Below are positions 16,677-24,191 of a stretch of 33,242 nt of DNA, one piece after another (position 1 is the stretch's first letter; each line of letters begins with the position of its first letter). A program made the translations under genes and the position numbers. Location of the stretch: positions 1-33,242 of the forward strand of contig JAKBNS010000123.1 in assembly GCA_021830925.1 (NCBI GenBank), in the 5' to 3' direction. The notes below the pieces were generated by a model that saw only the letters and a list, made by a program, of their open reading frames with translations, had not been told where the DNA came from and searched no databases. Origin of the DNA: Pseudomonadota bacterium. GTDB lineage: Bacteria > Pseudomonadota > Gammaproteobacteria > Burkholderiales > Burkholderiaceae_C.

Positions 16677-17555
16677 TCAGGGCGTATGCGCGTCCAGCAC
16701 GAATCGTCCCGCCCCGTCCTGTCCCAGCGCCTTGGCCAGCCAGGGGCCGGCCTCGCGCAGGGCCTGGGGCAGCCCGAAGGGCGGATTCAGCACGAACATG
16801 CCGCTGCCCATCAACCCGAAACCGTCCGCTCGCGGCGGCGCGGTCCACAATTGCGCGTCCATCCAGCTGCCGGGGGCCAGCGCCCGCAGGCGCTTGGACA
16901 GGCGCTGGGACTCCAGGCTCTGCAGCAGCGGGTACCAGACGAGGTACACGCCTGTGGCGAAACGCTCCAGCGCGTCGCGCAGGGCCGCCAGCACGCGGGA
17001 GTAGTCGGCGTCGAGTTCGTAGGACGGGTCGATGAGCACCAGCGCCCTGCGCGACGGCGGCGGCAGCACGGACTTGAGTTCGGCGAAACCGTCGGCCTGG
17101 CTCACCGTGGTCTGACGCCGCCGCGCAAAGGTCGAGCGCAGCGCCCGGCAATCCGCCGGGTGCAGCTCGAACAGACGCATCGGGTCGTCCGCGCGCAGCG
17201 TGTCGGCGGCCAGCAGCGGCGAGCCCGGCGCGACGCGCAGGCTGCCGTCGGGATTGAGCGCCAGCACGGCGCGCAGGTAGTCCACCACCGCCTCCGGCAC
17301 CCGGCCGGCCGTGCCGTCCAGCAGCGCGTGCTGCACGTCCTCGCGCTGCCACAGGCAGCCCACGCCCTGCATGTACTCCGCCAGGCGCTGGCTCATGCGT
17401 TCGGCCAGCTGATAGCTGCCGGCACCGGCATGGGTGTCCACGTAGCTCAGCGCCTTGGGCTTGCTCAGCAGCAGGCGCAGCGCGCGCAAAAGCACCACGT
17501 GCTTGAGCACGTCGGCCGGATTGCCGGCATGGAAGGCGTGGCGGTAGGCGAGCAT
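16677..17555 (-). CDS. rlmJ: 23S rRNA (adenine(2030)-N6)-methyltransferase RlmJ
   Basis: RlmJ uses S-adenosylmethionine to methylate N6 of A2030 in 23S rRNA. The 292-residue product starts MLAYRHAFHAGNPADVLKH, the family signature, and continues with LSYVDTHAGAGSYQL (SAM-binding motif I), then GSPLLAADTLRADDPMRLFELHP and the catalytic loop DPSYE with Asp176. Most homologues have DPPYE, so the second position is Ser here, still within the D-P-x-Y pattern. The C-terminus has GSGMFVLNPPFGL. It lies 61 bp upstream of the kinase gene on the same strand and 80 bp downstream of the small membrane-protein gene, with no clear promoter or terminator visible in either gap. Confidence 0.95.
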   Translation of the reverse strand: MLAYRHAFHAGNPADVLKHVVLLRALRLLLSKPKALSYVDTHAGAGSYQLAERMSQRLAEYMQGVGCLWQREDVQHALLDGTAGRVPEAVVDYLRAVLALNPDGSLRVAPGSPLLAADTLRADDPMRLFELHPADCRALRSTFARRRQTTVSQADGFAELKSVLPPPSRRALVLIDPSYELDADYSRVLAALRDALERFATGVYLVWYPLLQSLESQRLSKRLRALAPGSWMDAQLWTAPPRADGFGLMGSGMFVLNPPFGLPQALREAGPWLAKALGQDGAGRFVLDAHTP

Positions 17556-17635
17556 CGGATCGGGGCCGAGTGGGCAAGGCGCAACTGTAGCGCCACCGCG
17601 CGGGGTTCCCCAGCTCCCCCCCCCCGCGACCTCGC

Positions 17636-17854
17636 CTATTTCGTCGGGGCCAGCGAACAGTGGCCGGCGTCGGCGGCCGGGCCATTGCCCAGGGCCAGGG
17701 GCATGGGCTCGCCGAAGCGGTGATGGGGAGCGCTGGCATGCCAGTCCAGCGCCAGCAGCACCAGCGCCACCAGCCAGGGCAGCCAGATGCGCCAGGCACC
17801 GCGCAGTCCGCGCCAGGCGGCGCGGGCACTGGAATGTCGTCGTGGGTCGCGCAT
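17636..17854 (-). CDS. 72-residue single-span membrane protein of the sulfur operon, unknown family
   Basis: The frame begins 2 nt after the YeeE-type transporter stop, with GGGGAG about 7 nt upstream of its ATG, which speaks for a real, co-translated gene. The N-terminal 21 residues are Arg-rich (cytoplasmic side), residues 22-38 form one span (RIWLPWLVALVLLALDW), and the outer tail has HASAPHHRF, a Pro/Leu/Ala stretch and GHCSLAPTK with a single Cys near the end. By the positive-inside rule the His and Cys residues should face the periplasm. I recognise no domain. It may be a subunit or sulfur-handling partner of the transporter or rhodanese; that is inference from position. The 80 bp beyond it show a C-run but no terminator. 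Confidence 0.6.
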   Translation of the reverse strand: MRDPRRHSSARAAWRGLRGAWRIWLPWLVALVLLALDWHASAPHHRFGEPMPLALGNGPAADAGHCSLAPTK

Positions 17855-17856
17855 GT

Positions 17857-19008
17857 TCAGCTCCCCACGCCCAGGCGCTTGCGCAGGCGTACGCCGAGCA
17901 GACTGCCGGCGAAGGCGCAGGCGAACCACACCCAGCCGTGCAGCGAGCCGGTGGCGATGCCCGAGAAATAGGCCCCGACGTTGCACCCGAAGGCCAGGCG
18001 AGAGCTGTAGCCCAGCAGCAGCCCGGCCACGACCGAGGACACCCAGGCGCGCGCCGGCAGGCGCACCCGCGGGCTCAGTTTTCCGCCGCGCTGCGCGGCC
18101 AGCAGGGCGCCGAACAGCATGCCCAGGTCGGTGATGCTGGTGTTGTCGGCCAGCACGCTGGCATGCAGCTGCGCCTGCTGCACCGGCAGCCCGTAGAAGG
18201 CGTTGTGCGAAAGGTCCACGCCGAAGGCCTGCACGATCTTCGCGCCCCACAGGCCCAGCCCGTAGACGATGCCCCAGGGCTGGCCGGCCACGATCAGGTT
18301 GAGGGCACCCAGCACGCCCAGCGCGGCCGCGGCGATCCATACCGCGGAACCGGTCCAGCGGCGCGGGGTGTCGGGTCGCCGACTGCGCCAGATCCACGCC
18401 GCCAGCAGCGCCAGCACGCCGAGTTGCAGCGCCAGCGTGCCCGGCGCACCCAGCAGATGCACGAAGGACACCGGCGGCAACGCGCCCAGGCTCAGCCAGG
18501 CCGGCAGTTGCGCCGAGCCGGCGAAACTGCCGAACACGAAGGCCGGCAGCACCGCCAGGCTCACCGGATGCCCGAGGCCGGCCTTGTACAAGGTGCCGGA
18601 ACCACAGCCGTCGGCGATCTGCATGCTGGCGCCGAACACGAAGGAGCCGATCAGCAGGCTCCAGGACAGCGGCCCGTCGGCGCCCTGCAATTCGGGATGC
18701 GCGGCCAGCAGGGGCACGCTCAGCACCATGCACACTGCGATGCCGAAGAACTGGGCCAGCAGTCCGGTGGGGTCGCGATGGGTGATCCACACCCGCCAGC
18801 CGGTGGTGAAGCCGAAGCTGCCGGCCGCCAGCGCCACACCCAGGCCGACGCCGATGCACCACAACAAGCCCTGGCGCCAGCCCACCAGCCAGGTGGTGGC
18901 GACGAAGCCGGCCAGCGCCAGCCCGATCAGCAGAACCTGGGTGGAGCGCGTCGCGCGCGGGGGCGCCGCGTTCAACGGGATTGCCAGGTCTGCTTGAGCT
19001 GCGCCCAT
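17857..19008 (-). CDS. YeeE/YedE family (TsuA-like) sulfur-compound transporter
   Basis: The 383-residue protein has about ten hydrophobic spans and two copies of the YeeE/YedE (DUF395) half. YeeE/TsuA imports thiosulfate in bacteria through a path lined by conserved cysteines. Here the first half has GSFVFGASMQIADGCGSGTLYKAG and the second GYSSRLAFGCNVGAYFSGIATGSLHGW, each with a Cys at the family position. The ATG at 19008 overlaps the last 37 nt of the rhodanese gene; no later Met gives the first span complete. Preceded by the rhodanese and followed after 2 nt by a small membrane protein, it is very likely part of one operon for taking up and passing on sulfane sulfur or thiosulfate. The precise substrate cannot be read from sequence. 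Confidence 0.9.
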   Translation of the reverse strand: MGAAQADLAIPLNAAPPRATRSTQVLLIGLALAGFVATTWLVGWRQGLLWCIGVGLGVALAAGSFGFTTGWRVWITHRDPTGLLAQFFGIAVCMVLSVPLLAAHPELQGADGPLSWSLLIGSFVFGASMQIADGCGSGTLYKAGLGHPVSLAVLPAFVFGSFAGSAQLPAWLSLGALPPVSFVHLLGAPGTLALQLGVLALLAAWIWRSRRPDTPRRWTGSAVWIAAAALGVLGALNLIVAGQPWGIVYGLGLWGAKIVQAFGVDLSHNAFYGLPVQQAQLHASVLADNTSITDLGMLFGALLAAQRGGKLSPRVRLPARAWVSSVVAGLLLGYSSRLAFGCNVGAYFSGIATGSLHGWVWFACAFAGSLLGVRLRKRLGVGS

Positions 19009-20042
19009 AGTTGATCGGTGCGGGAAGGAACGTGGGTCATCGGCTCGTCGTGGCGCGACCAGTCGACCATGGAGCCGGGATACAGGCGCACTCCCGGGCG
19101 GTGCAGCAGTTCGGACAGCACGAACCAGTTGGTCGCCGCCCAGTGCCCGGTATTGCAGAAGGAGATGGTCTGCCGCGCCTGGCCCTCCTGCGCGGGCAGG
19201 CCTTGCGCGATGGCCTCCAGCACCGCCGGCGCCGGCAGCGCGCCGCCGCCCTGCGGGAACCAGCGCATGTTGCTGAAGTCCACTGATCCGGCGATGGTTC
19301 CGGGCGCCACCGCGGCCGGCGCCTTGACCTTGCCTTCCCAGAAGGCCGGCGGGCGCGCGTCGAGCAGCACCCGCGAAGCCTCGGGAGCCTGCACCGCCCG
19401 CAGCACCTGGGCGCGCGTGGCCAGCAGCGCGGCATCCGGGTGGGCGACGAAGTGCGAGGGCGCCACGCGCGGCGCCGCGGTCTGCAGTCCGCCCAGGCCG
19501 GCGTCCTTCCAGCCCTGCATGCCGCCGTTGAGAATCGAAAGGTGGTGCATGCCCAGCCACTTCAGGGTCCAGTACACCCGCGCCGGAGCACCGAAGTCGG
19601 TGGGATCGCCGCCGGCCGAGACCAGCACCACCTGGTCGGAGTCCTGCAGGCCGAGACTGCGCACGAGGTGCACGAAATCAGCCAGCGGCAGCAGCTTGCC
19701 TGGGTTGGCGGCGTCGCCGCGCCAGCGCCCGTAGGGCGCGTCCACCGCTCCGGGAAGATGCCCGGCGGCGTAGTCGTCGGCGTCGCGCAGGTCGACGATG
19801 CGCAAGGCCGCGTGGTCCTGCAGGGCCGCCTGCAACTGGGCCGGTTGCACCAGCGGCCCGAAGGAGCCTGCCGCGGCGCCGTCGAGCTGCGCCGCTCCGG
19901 CAGGCTGGCTCAAGGCCCAGGCCGCCAGCGCCAGGCCCAGCCCCAGCCCGCGCAGCAATCGCCGCCAGAACCCGACCCTGGGAGCAGGCAGCCCAGGCGG
20001 CGCAGCGCGAGAGGCGGAAGCAAGAGCGGCACGAGATTTCAT
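18972..20042 (-). CDS. Exported two-domain rhodanese-like sulfurtransferase
   Basis: The 356-residue protein has an export signal (FWRRLLRGLGLGLALAAWAL, residues ~25-44, likely cut near AGAA) and two rhodanese domains at about 60-185 and 200-340. The N-terminal one has RIVDLRDADDYAAGHLPGAV but no Cys in its active-site loop (VSAGGDPTDFGA), as usual for the inactive half. The second has the persulfide-forming Cys296 in ISFCNTGHWAATNWFVLSELL. Such enzymes move sulfane sulfur between thiosulfate or mercaptopyruvate and thiol acceptors. The loop C-N-T-G-H-W differs from the CRxGxR of bovine-type rhodaneses and the CGSGVTA of mercaptopyruvate types, so the donor is uncertain. It is the first gene of an operon with a YeeE-type transporter. 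Start at ATG 20042. Confidence 0.9.
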   Translation of the reverse strand: MKSRAALASASRAAPPGLPAPRVGFWRRLLRGLGLGLALAAWALSQPAGAAQLDGAAAGSFGPLVQPAQLQAALQDHAALRIVDLRDADDYAAGHLPGAVDAPYGRWRGDAANPGKLLPLADFVHLVRSLGLQDSDQVVLVSAGGDPTDFGAPARVYWTLKWLGMHHLSILNGGMQGWKDAGLGGLQTAAPRVAPSHFVAHPDAALLATRAQVLRAVQAPEASRVLLDARPPAFWEGKVKAPAAVAPGTIAGSVDFSNMRWFPQGGGALPAPAVLEAIAQGLPAQEGQARQTISFCNTGHWAATNWFVLSELLHRPGVRLYPGSMVDWSRHDEPMTHVPSRTDQLWAQLKQTWQSR

Positions 20043-20079
20043 GCCACCATTTTCCGACCCGCCCCCTTATCCGAATAAA

Positions 20080-20094
20080 TACTCTTTTTGAATA
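20080..20094. promoter_or_regulatory. LysR/CysB-type palindrome upstream of the sulfurtransferase gene
   Basis: TACTC-TTTTT-GAATA at 20080-20094 is a near-perfect T-N11-A interrupted palindrome, the form bound by LysR-type regulators, 38 bp upstream of the sulfurtransferase ATG. The AT-rich stretch stands out from the surrounding GC-rich DNA. Because the operon looks like sulfur uptake, CysB is the obvious candidate, but that is inference from function and motif shape. Confidence 0.45.
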
Positions 20095-20120
20095 CCCATA
20101 AAACCCAAAGTCATAAGCCC

Positions 20121-20219
20121 CACCCCACCCCGCTGCCGGCCCTTGCCCGCCTGATCCAGCCAGTTCCTGCACCCCATCCCGCTGCCGGCCCTTGCCCGCC
20201 TGACACAGCAAGTTCCTGC
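20121..20219. repeat. 49-bp tandem repeat, two copies plus a partial third
   Basis: Positions 20122-20170 and 20171-20219 repeat the same 49-bp unit (containing GCTGCCGGCCCTTGCCCGCC and AGTTCCTGC) with about four mismatches, and a short partial third copy (ACCTCGCAC) follows. There is no credible reading frame. The block lies between the clsB stop and the sulfurtransferase start. Confidence 0.75.
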
Positions 20220-20250
20220 ACCTCGCACCGCGGCCGAGAGCACACCCGCC

Positions 20251-20328
20251 GCAGGGCCGCCCCAAGGCGGGGTGCGTCCCCCTCGGGGGGACGGAGCGGG
20301 GGTCGCCCCCCGCGACGAAGGGGGCCGT
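20251..20328. repeat. GC-rich multi-hairpin intergenic element (REP-like)
   Basis: Three short palindromes follow each other: CCGCCCCAAGGCGG near 20257, GTCCCCC/GGGGGAC at 20276-20292, and CGGGGGTCGCCCCCCG near 20297-20312, ending at the clsB stop. Elements of this wording (CCCCCTCGGGGGGAC, GACGGAGCG, GACGAAGGGGGC) recur between genes in many Comamonadaceae and related Burkholderiales genomes; I recall this as general experience and could not search. It directly abuts the 3' end of the clsB cluster and could stall transcription or stabilise its mRNA. Confidence 0.6.
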
Positions 20329-21713
20329 CAGTACCTCCCCGTCCCCCCCGCCAACGCGATGAGCAGGCGCGCGGCGACGCCGACCAGCGGGCGCGTCCAC
20401 CAGGCCACGCGCTGGCGCAGGCGGGCGTGGTCGATGGGCAGCGCCCAGTGCAACTGCTCGTACACGTGCCGCGCCAGTTGCCCGGCGAAGCCCGCGTCGC
20501 GCACGACCACGTTGGCTTCGCGATTGACCAGCAGGGACAGCGGATCGATGTTGGAGCTGCCCACGGTGGCCCAGGCCTCGTCGACCACGGCCACCTTGCC
20601 GTGCAGGTAGGCCCGCTGGTATTCGTGGATGCTCACGCCGGCGTCGATCAGCTCGCGGTACAACGCCTGCGCGGCCCACGCCGCGGCCCGGTAGTCGGCG
20701 CGCCCCTGCAGCAGCAGACAGACCCGCACGCCACGCAACGCCGCGGCCTTCAGGCTTTCGCGAAAGGCCTGGCCGGGGTAGAAGTACGGGCACACCACCA
20801 GCACCGACTCACGCGCCTCGTCGATGGCCTGGATGTAGCAGTGCTCGATGGAGCGCCGGCGCAGCAGGTTGTCGCGCAGCACCAGCGCGGCGCGCTGGGG
20901 CGCGGCCCCACCGGCGCAGGCGGCGATCAGCGGCGGCGCCGCGGTCGCCGCGCGGGCGGCACGGCGCGTGCGCGAGCCCGGCAGAACGCCCGCCGCCCGC
21001 AGTTCCTCGACGTAGCGCCTTCGCTGCTCCTGCGAGGCCAGCAGGCGCGGCCCCGGGGCGCGCCGCAGCCCGCGCTGCACGCTGCCGGTGGCCACGGTGC
21101 GCAGCCACAGCCGGCGCATGCTGCGCAGCACCTGCGCCACCACGGGCCCGCGCACACGCACCGCGTAGTCCAGGCGCGGCTGCTCGCTCCAGCCGTGGTG
21201 GATGTCGTAGCGGTCGTCGATCAGGTTGATGCCGCCGACGAAGGCCACGCGCGCATCGACCACGCACATCTTGCGATGCAGGCGCCTCCAGTGGCCGCGC
21301 TGCAGCAGGTCCAGCCAGCGGCGCCACGGCCGGTACACCATGAACTCCACGCCGGCCGGCTCGAAGCGCTGACGCAGCGCGGAAATCGAACGGTTCGAGC
21401 CGAGACCGTCGACCAGCACGCGCACCTGCACGCCGCGGCCCGCGGCGGCGATCAGCGCCTCGGCGAGTTCCAGACCGGTCGCGTCGTCGTGAAAGATGTA
21501 GGTTTCCACCCAGATGCTGCTGCGCGCTTCGCTCCAGGCCTCGAGCAAGGCCGGAAACAGGCTCTGGCCCAGGGGCAGCAAGTCGATGCAATTGCCCTCG
21601 CGCCAGGGCGTGCGCAACGAGGCTTGCTCGGCACCGCTGCCTTCGCGCAGCGCCCGCAGATTGCGCCGCCACCACGCGCGCACGCGCCTGCGTCGCGAGG
21701 CGCTGCTAGCCAT
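20328..21713 (-). CDS. clsB: Cardiolipin synthase ClsB
   Basis: The 461-residue protein is a phospholipase D-superfamily enzyme that makes cardiolipin at the inner membrane. Two HKD motifs are present: His146 in LHRKMCVVD and His371 in YLHGKVAVVD, each followed by the GG/GS-N element (VGGINLIDD, VGSSNIDPLS). The absence of N-terminal membrane spans and the wording NCIDLLPLGQSLFPALLEAWSEA fit ClsB rather than ClsA. Between the halves sits a ~70-residue Ala/Arg-rich insert (RAARAATAAPPLIAACAGGAAP). I start at ATG 21713, which overlaps the EEP-family gene by 8 nt. It is the last gene of the fmdB-to-clsB cluster, directly downstream of the EEP-family gene as in many Burkholderiales. Confidence 0.93.
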   Translation of the reverse strand: MASSASRRRRVRAWWRRNLRALREGSGAEQASLRTPWREGNCIDLLPLGQSLFPALLEAWSEARSSIWVETYIFHDDATGLELAEALIAAAGRGVQVRVLVDGLGSNRSISALRQRFEPAGVEFMVYRPWRRWLDLLQRGHWRRLHRKMCVVDARVAFVGGINLIDDRYDIHHGWSEQPRLDYAVRVRGPVVAQVLRSMRRLWLRTVATGSVQRGLRRAPGPRLLASQEQRRRYVEELRAAGVLPGSRTRRAARAATAAPPLIAACAGGAAPQRAALVLRDNLLRRRSIEHCYIQAIDEARESVLVVCPYFYPGQAFRESLKAAALRGVRVCLLLQGRADYRAAAWAAQALYRELIDAGVSIHEYQRAYLHGKVAVVDEAWATVGSSNIDPLSLLVNREANVVVRDAGFAGQLARHVYEQLHWALPIDHARLRQRVAWWTRPLVGVAARLLIALAGGTGRY

Positions 21714-22593
21714 GGAGGATGTGCCGCGCCACGCCCGGGCCCGGCACGCGCTGCGCATCGCGGGCTTGCGCGGTCAGGTCGACCAGCAAGGGCGCGTGGT
21801 CGGATAGTCGTGCCCAGTCGGCGCCCCAGCCCAGGCCCAGACCGTGGGCGGCGAAGCCGCGCACATAGATGCGGTCCAGCGGCATCAGCGGCAGCCACGC
21901 GGGAAAGGTGCGCGTGCGGTGGTGCCAGCGAGGGTGGCGCGGGTCCACGGCGGCCGCGGCGCGCGCCGACACGTCGACCAGCCCCGCGGCGGCCAGTTCG
22001 AGACCGAGGTCGCCGCGCCAGTCGTTGAAGTCGCCCCCCACGATCACCGGCTCGTGCGCCGGCACCTGGCGCGCGAGGAATTCCGCCAGACGTTCGATCT
22101 GGCGCTTGCGCCCGCCGCGGAACAATCCGAAGTGCACCACGACGCAGTGCAGCACCTGCGCCGGAGCCGCGCCCGCGCTGCCCTGCGGCAGGGCCAGGCG
22201 CACGTGCAGCAGGCCTCGCTGCTCGAAGCGGTGGTCCGACACGTCCTCGTGCGACACGCCGAGGATGGGAAACCGCGACAGCAGCGCATTGCCGTGCTCG
22301 CCGTGGCGCGTGCGTGCGTTCGTGTGATAGGCCGCGAACATGCCCAGGCCCTGACCCAGCAGCTCGTGCTGCGGCTGCTCCGGCCATCCGGCCAGGCGCA
22401 TGGCATGGCGCCGGTGCTCGAATTGCACTTCCTGCAGCAGCACCACGTCCGCATCCAGGCTGCGCAGGCCTTCCTGCAGGGCATGGATGCGCAGGCGCTT
22501 GGCCGGACCCATGCCCAGCACGCCCTTGTGGATGTTGTACGAGGCCACGCGCAGTGCCTGCGGCCAGTCGCGTGCAGGCGTGCGCGGATGCAT
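21706..22593 (-). CDS. Endonuclease/exonuclease/phosphatase (EEP) family protein
   Basis: The 295-residue protein has the DNase I-like EEP fold: the catalytic residues are seen in LRVASYNIHKG (Asn), VVLLQEVQ (Glu), VIVGGDFNDW (Asp and Asn) and LSDHAPLLVDL (Asp-His). Members hydrolyse phosphodiester or phosphomonoester bonds in nucleic acids, lipids or inositol phosphates. Constant linkage to clsB suggests a phospholipid-related substrate, but this is not proven. There is no signal peptide. The ATG overlaps the nudB stop by 1 nt (TGATG arrangement), and its own stop overlaps clsB by 8 nt, so it is translationally coupled on both sides. Confidence 0.9.
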   Translation of the reverse strand: MHPRTPARDWPQALRVASYNIHKGVLGMGPAKRLRIHALQEGLRSLDADVVLLQEVQFEHRRHAMRLAGWPEQPQHELLGQGLGMFAAYHTNARTRHGEHGNALLSRFPILGVSHEDVSDHRFEQRGLLHVRLALPQGSAGAAPAQVLHCVVVHFGLFRGGRKRQIERLAEFLARQVPAHEPVIVGGDFNDWRGDLGLELAAAGLVDVSARAAAAVDPRHPRWHHRTRTFPAWLPLMPLDRIYVRGFAAHGLGLGWGADWARLSDHAPLLVDLTAQARDAQRVPGPGVARHILHG

Positions 22594-23051
22594 CAGACCG
22601 GCTCCCGGCGGCGCAGGCGCCGCGGCAATTGCTCGATGGCCTGCGCGTTGGACGCGGAAAAGCAGCGCGCCGCGGCCTCGCGCCAGGGCAGCCATTGCCA
22701 GGCGCGGTGCTCGCGCTCGGCCAGGCGCACCGGCGTCGCCTCGGGCACTTCCAGGCTGAACACGTGTTCAACGTTCTTCCACACCCCGGGGGCGTAGCGA
22801 TGGCGCCAATGGGGGTAGATCTCGTATTCGTTGGCCAGGCGCCAGTCGCGCAGCGCGTCGCCGGCGACGATGCCCGTCTCCTCGGCCACCTCGCGTGCGG
22901 CCGCAGCGGCCAGCGGCTCGCCCGCGAAATCCAGGCTGCCGGTGACGCTTTGCCAGAACCCGGGCTGCGCCGCGCGCTCGATCAACAGCACGCGCAGCCC
23001 AGGGTCGTGGATCACCACGAGCACCGACACCGGCAGCTTGGACGCCGCCAC
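22593..23051 (-). CDS. nudB: Dihydroneopterin triphosphate diphosphatase NudB
   Basis: NudB removes pyrophosphate from dihydroneopterin triphosphate in folate synthesis. The Nudix box is complete at about residues 38-60 (GSLDFAGE, seven residues, REVAEETGI), preceded by QPGFWQSVTGS, the wording of the NudB subgroup. NEYEIYPHWRHRYAPGVWKNVEHVFSLEVP and EHRAWQWLPWREAAARCFSASNAQAIEQL also match it. No ATG fits: I choose the GTG at 23051, four nt after the aroG stop, giving a 152-residue protein of normal length. A longer frame reaches into aroG but has no similarity. It lies in the same minus-strand cluster as aspS, aroG, the EEP gene and clsB. Confidence 0.9.
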   Translation of the reverse strand: MAASKLPVSVLVVIHDPGLRVLLIERAAQPGFWQSVTGSLDFAGEPLAAAAAREVAEETGIVAGDALRDWRLANEYEIYPHWRHRYAPGVWKNVEHVFSLEVPEATPVRLAEREHRAWQWLPWREAAARCFSASNAQAIEQLPRRLRRREPV

Positions 23052-23055
23052 GGCC

Positions 23056-24174
23056 TCAGCCCCCCGCCCGCCTCGCGCGCACGCTGGCGGCCAGATCGTG
23101 CAGCAGGGCCAGGGAATCCGCCCAGCCCAGGCAGGCATCGGTGATCGAGACGCCTTCGCGCAGCGCCTGCCCCGGACGCAGATCCTGGCGGCCTTCGTGC
23201 AGATGGCTCTCCACCATCACCCCGACGATGCGCCGTTCGCCCGCCGCGATGCGCCGCCCGATGTCGGCGGCCACGTCGATCTGGCGTCGCGGCTGCTTGG
23301 ACGAATTGGCGTGGGAGCAGTCGATCATCACCTGTTCGCGCAGTCCGGCGCGGCGCAGCACCTCGCAGGCCGCATCCACCGCGGCGGCGTCGTAGTTGGG
23401 TTGGCGCCCGCCACGCAGGATGGTGTGGCAGTCGGCGTTGCCGCGGGTCTCGAAAATCGCCGCCACGCCCATCTTGGTCATGCCCATGAAGGCATGCGGC
23501 GCGCCAGCGGCGATCACCGCGTCGGCGGCCACCTGCACGCCGCCGTCGGTGCCGTTCTTGAAGCCCACCGGGCACGACAGGCCCGAGGCCAGTTGCCGGT
23601 GGCTCTGGCTCTCCGTGGTCCGCGCGCCGATGGCGCCCCAGGCGATGAGGTCGCTGAAATACTGCGGCGACAGCAGGTCGAGGAACTCGGTGCCGGCCGG
23701 CACGCCCATCTCCCCGATGTGCAACAGCAGCTCGCGCGCGCGCCGCAGGCCCTCGTTGATGCGAAAACTGCCGTCCAGCCGCGGGTCGTTGATGAAGCCC
23801 TTCCAGCCCACCGTGGTGCGCGGCTTCTCGAAATACACCCGCATCACCGGCAGCAGCGCGTCGTCGAGCTCGCCGCGCGCGTCGCGCAGGCGCGTGGCGT
23901 ACTCCAGGGCCTGCGCCGAATCGTGAATGGAACAGGGCCCGATGACCACGATCAGCCGATCGTCGTCGCCGCGCAGCACGCGGGCGATGTCCGTGCGGGC
24001 CTGTTCCACCAGGCTCTCCACCGCGGGAGTCACCGCCAGCTCCTCCAGCAGCACGGCCGGCGACACCAGTGCGCGCACCGCGGCGATGCGGGTATCGTCG
24101 ATGCGCGTGGTGTCCAGCGTGGCCTCGGCCCGGCCTGCCTCGCTGTCGTGCCGGGGATCGTCGATGCGGGTCAT
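23056..24174 (-). CDS. aroG: 3-deoxy-7-phosphoheptulonate (DAHP) synthase, class I
   Basis: This 372-residue enzyme condenses phosphoenolpyruvate and erythrose 4-phosphate, the first step of the shikimate pathway. Class I (AroFGH) features are visible: LIVVIGPCSIHDSAQALEYA, RVYFEKPRTTVGWKGFINDP, EFLDLLSPQYFSDLIAWGAIGARTTESQ, GFKNGTDGGVQVAADA, and the metal and substrate residues in MTKMGVAAIFETRGNADCHTILRGG and IDCSHANSSKQ. Which aromatic amino acid inhibits it cannot be said from sequence. I start at ATG 24174, 17 nt after the aspS stop. Its place between aspS and nudB is not the order I know for this cluster. Confidence 0.93.
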   Translation of the reverse strand: MTRIDDPRHDSEAGRAEATLDTTRIDDTRIAAVRALVSPAVLLEELAVTPAVESLVEQARTDIARVLRGDDDRLIVVIGPCSIHDSAQALEYATRLRDARGELDDALLPVMRVYFEKPRTTVGWKGFINDPRLDGSFRINEGLRRARELLLHIGEMGVPAGTEFLDLLSPQYFSDLIAWGAIGARTTESQSHRQLASGLSCPVGFKNGTDGGVQVAADAVIAAGAPHAFMGMTKMGVAAIFETRGNADCHTILRGGRQPNYDAAAVDAACEVLRRAGLREQVMIDCSHANSSKQPRRQIDVAADIGRRIAAGERRIVGVMVESHLHEGRQDLRPGQALREGVSITDACLGWADSLALLHDLAASVRARRAGG

Positions 24175-24191
24175 GGCGGGCACGTGCGGGC

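Noticed and set aside
14660-17035. A 791-codon plus-strand frame over the kinase operon
   Set aside because: It is antisense to three well-supported genes and shows only compositional bias.
20121-20219. The 49-bp repeats as a CRISPR array
   Set aside because: There are only two full direct copies with no unique spacers between them and no cas genes nearby.
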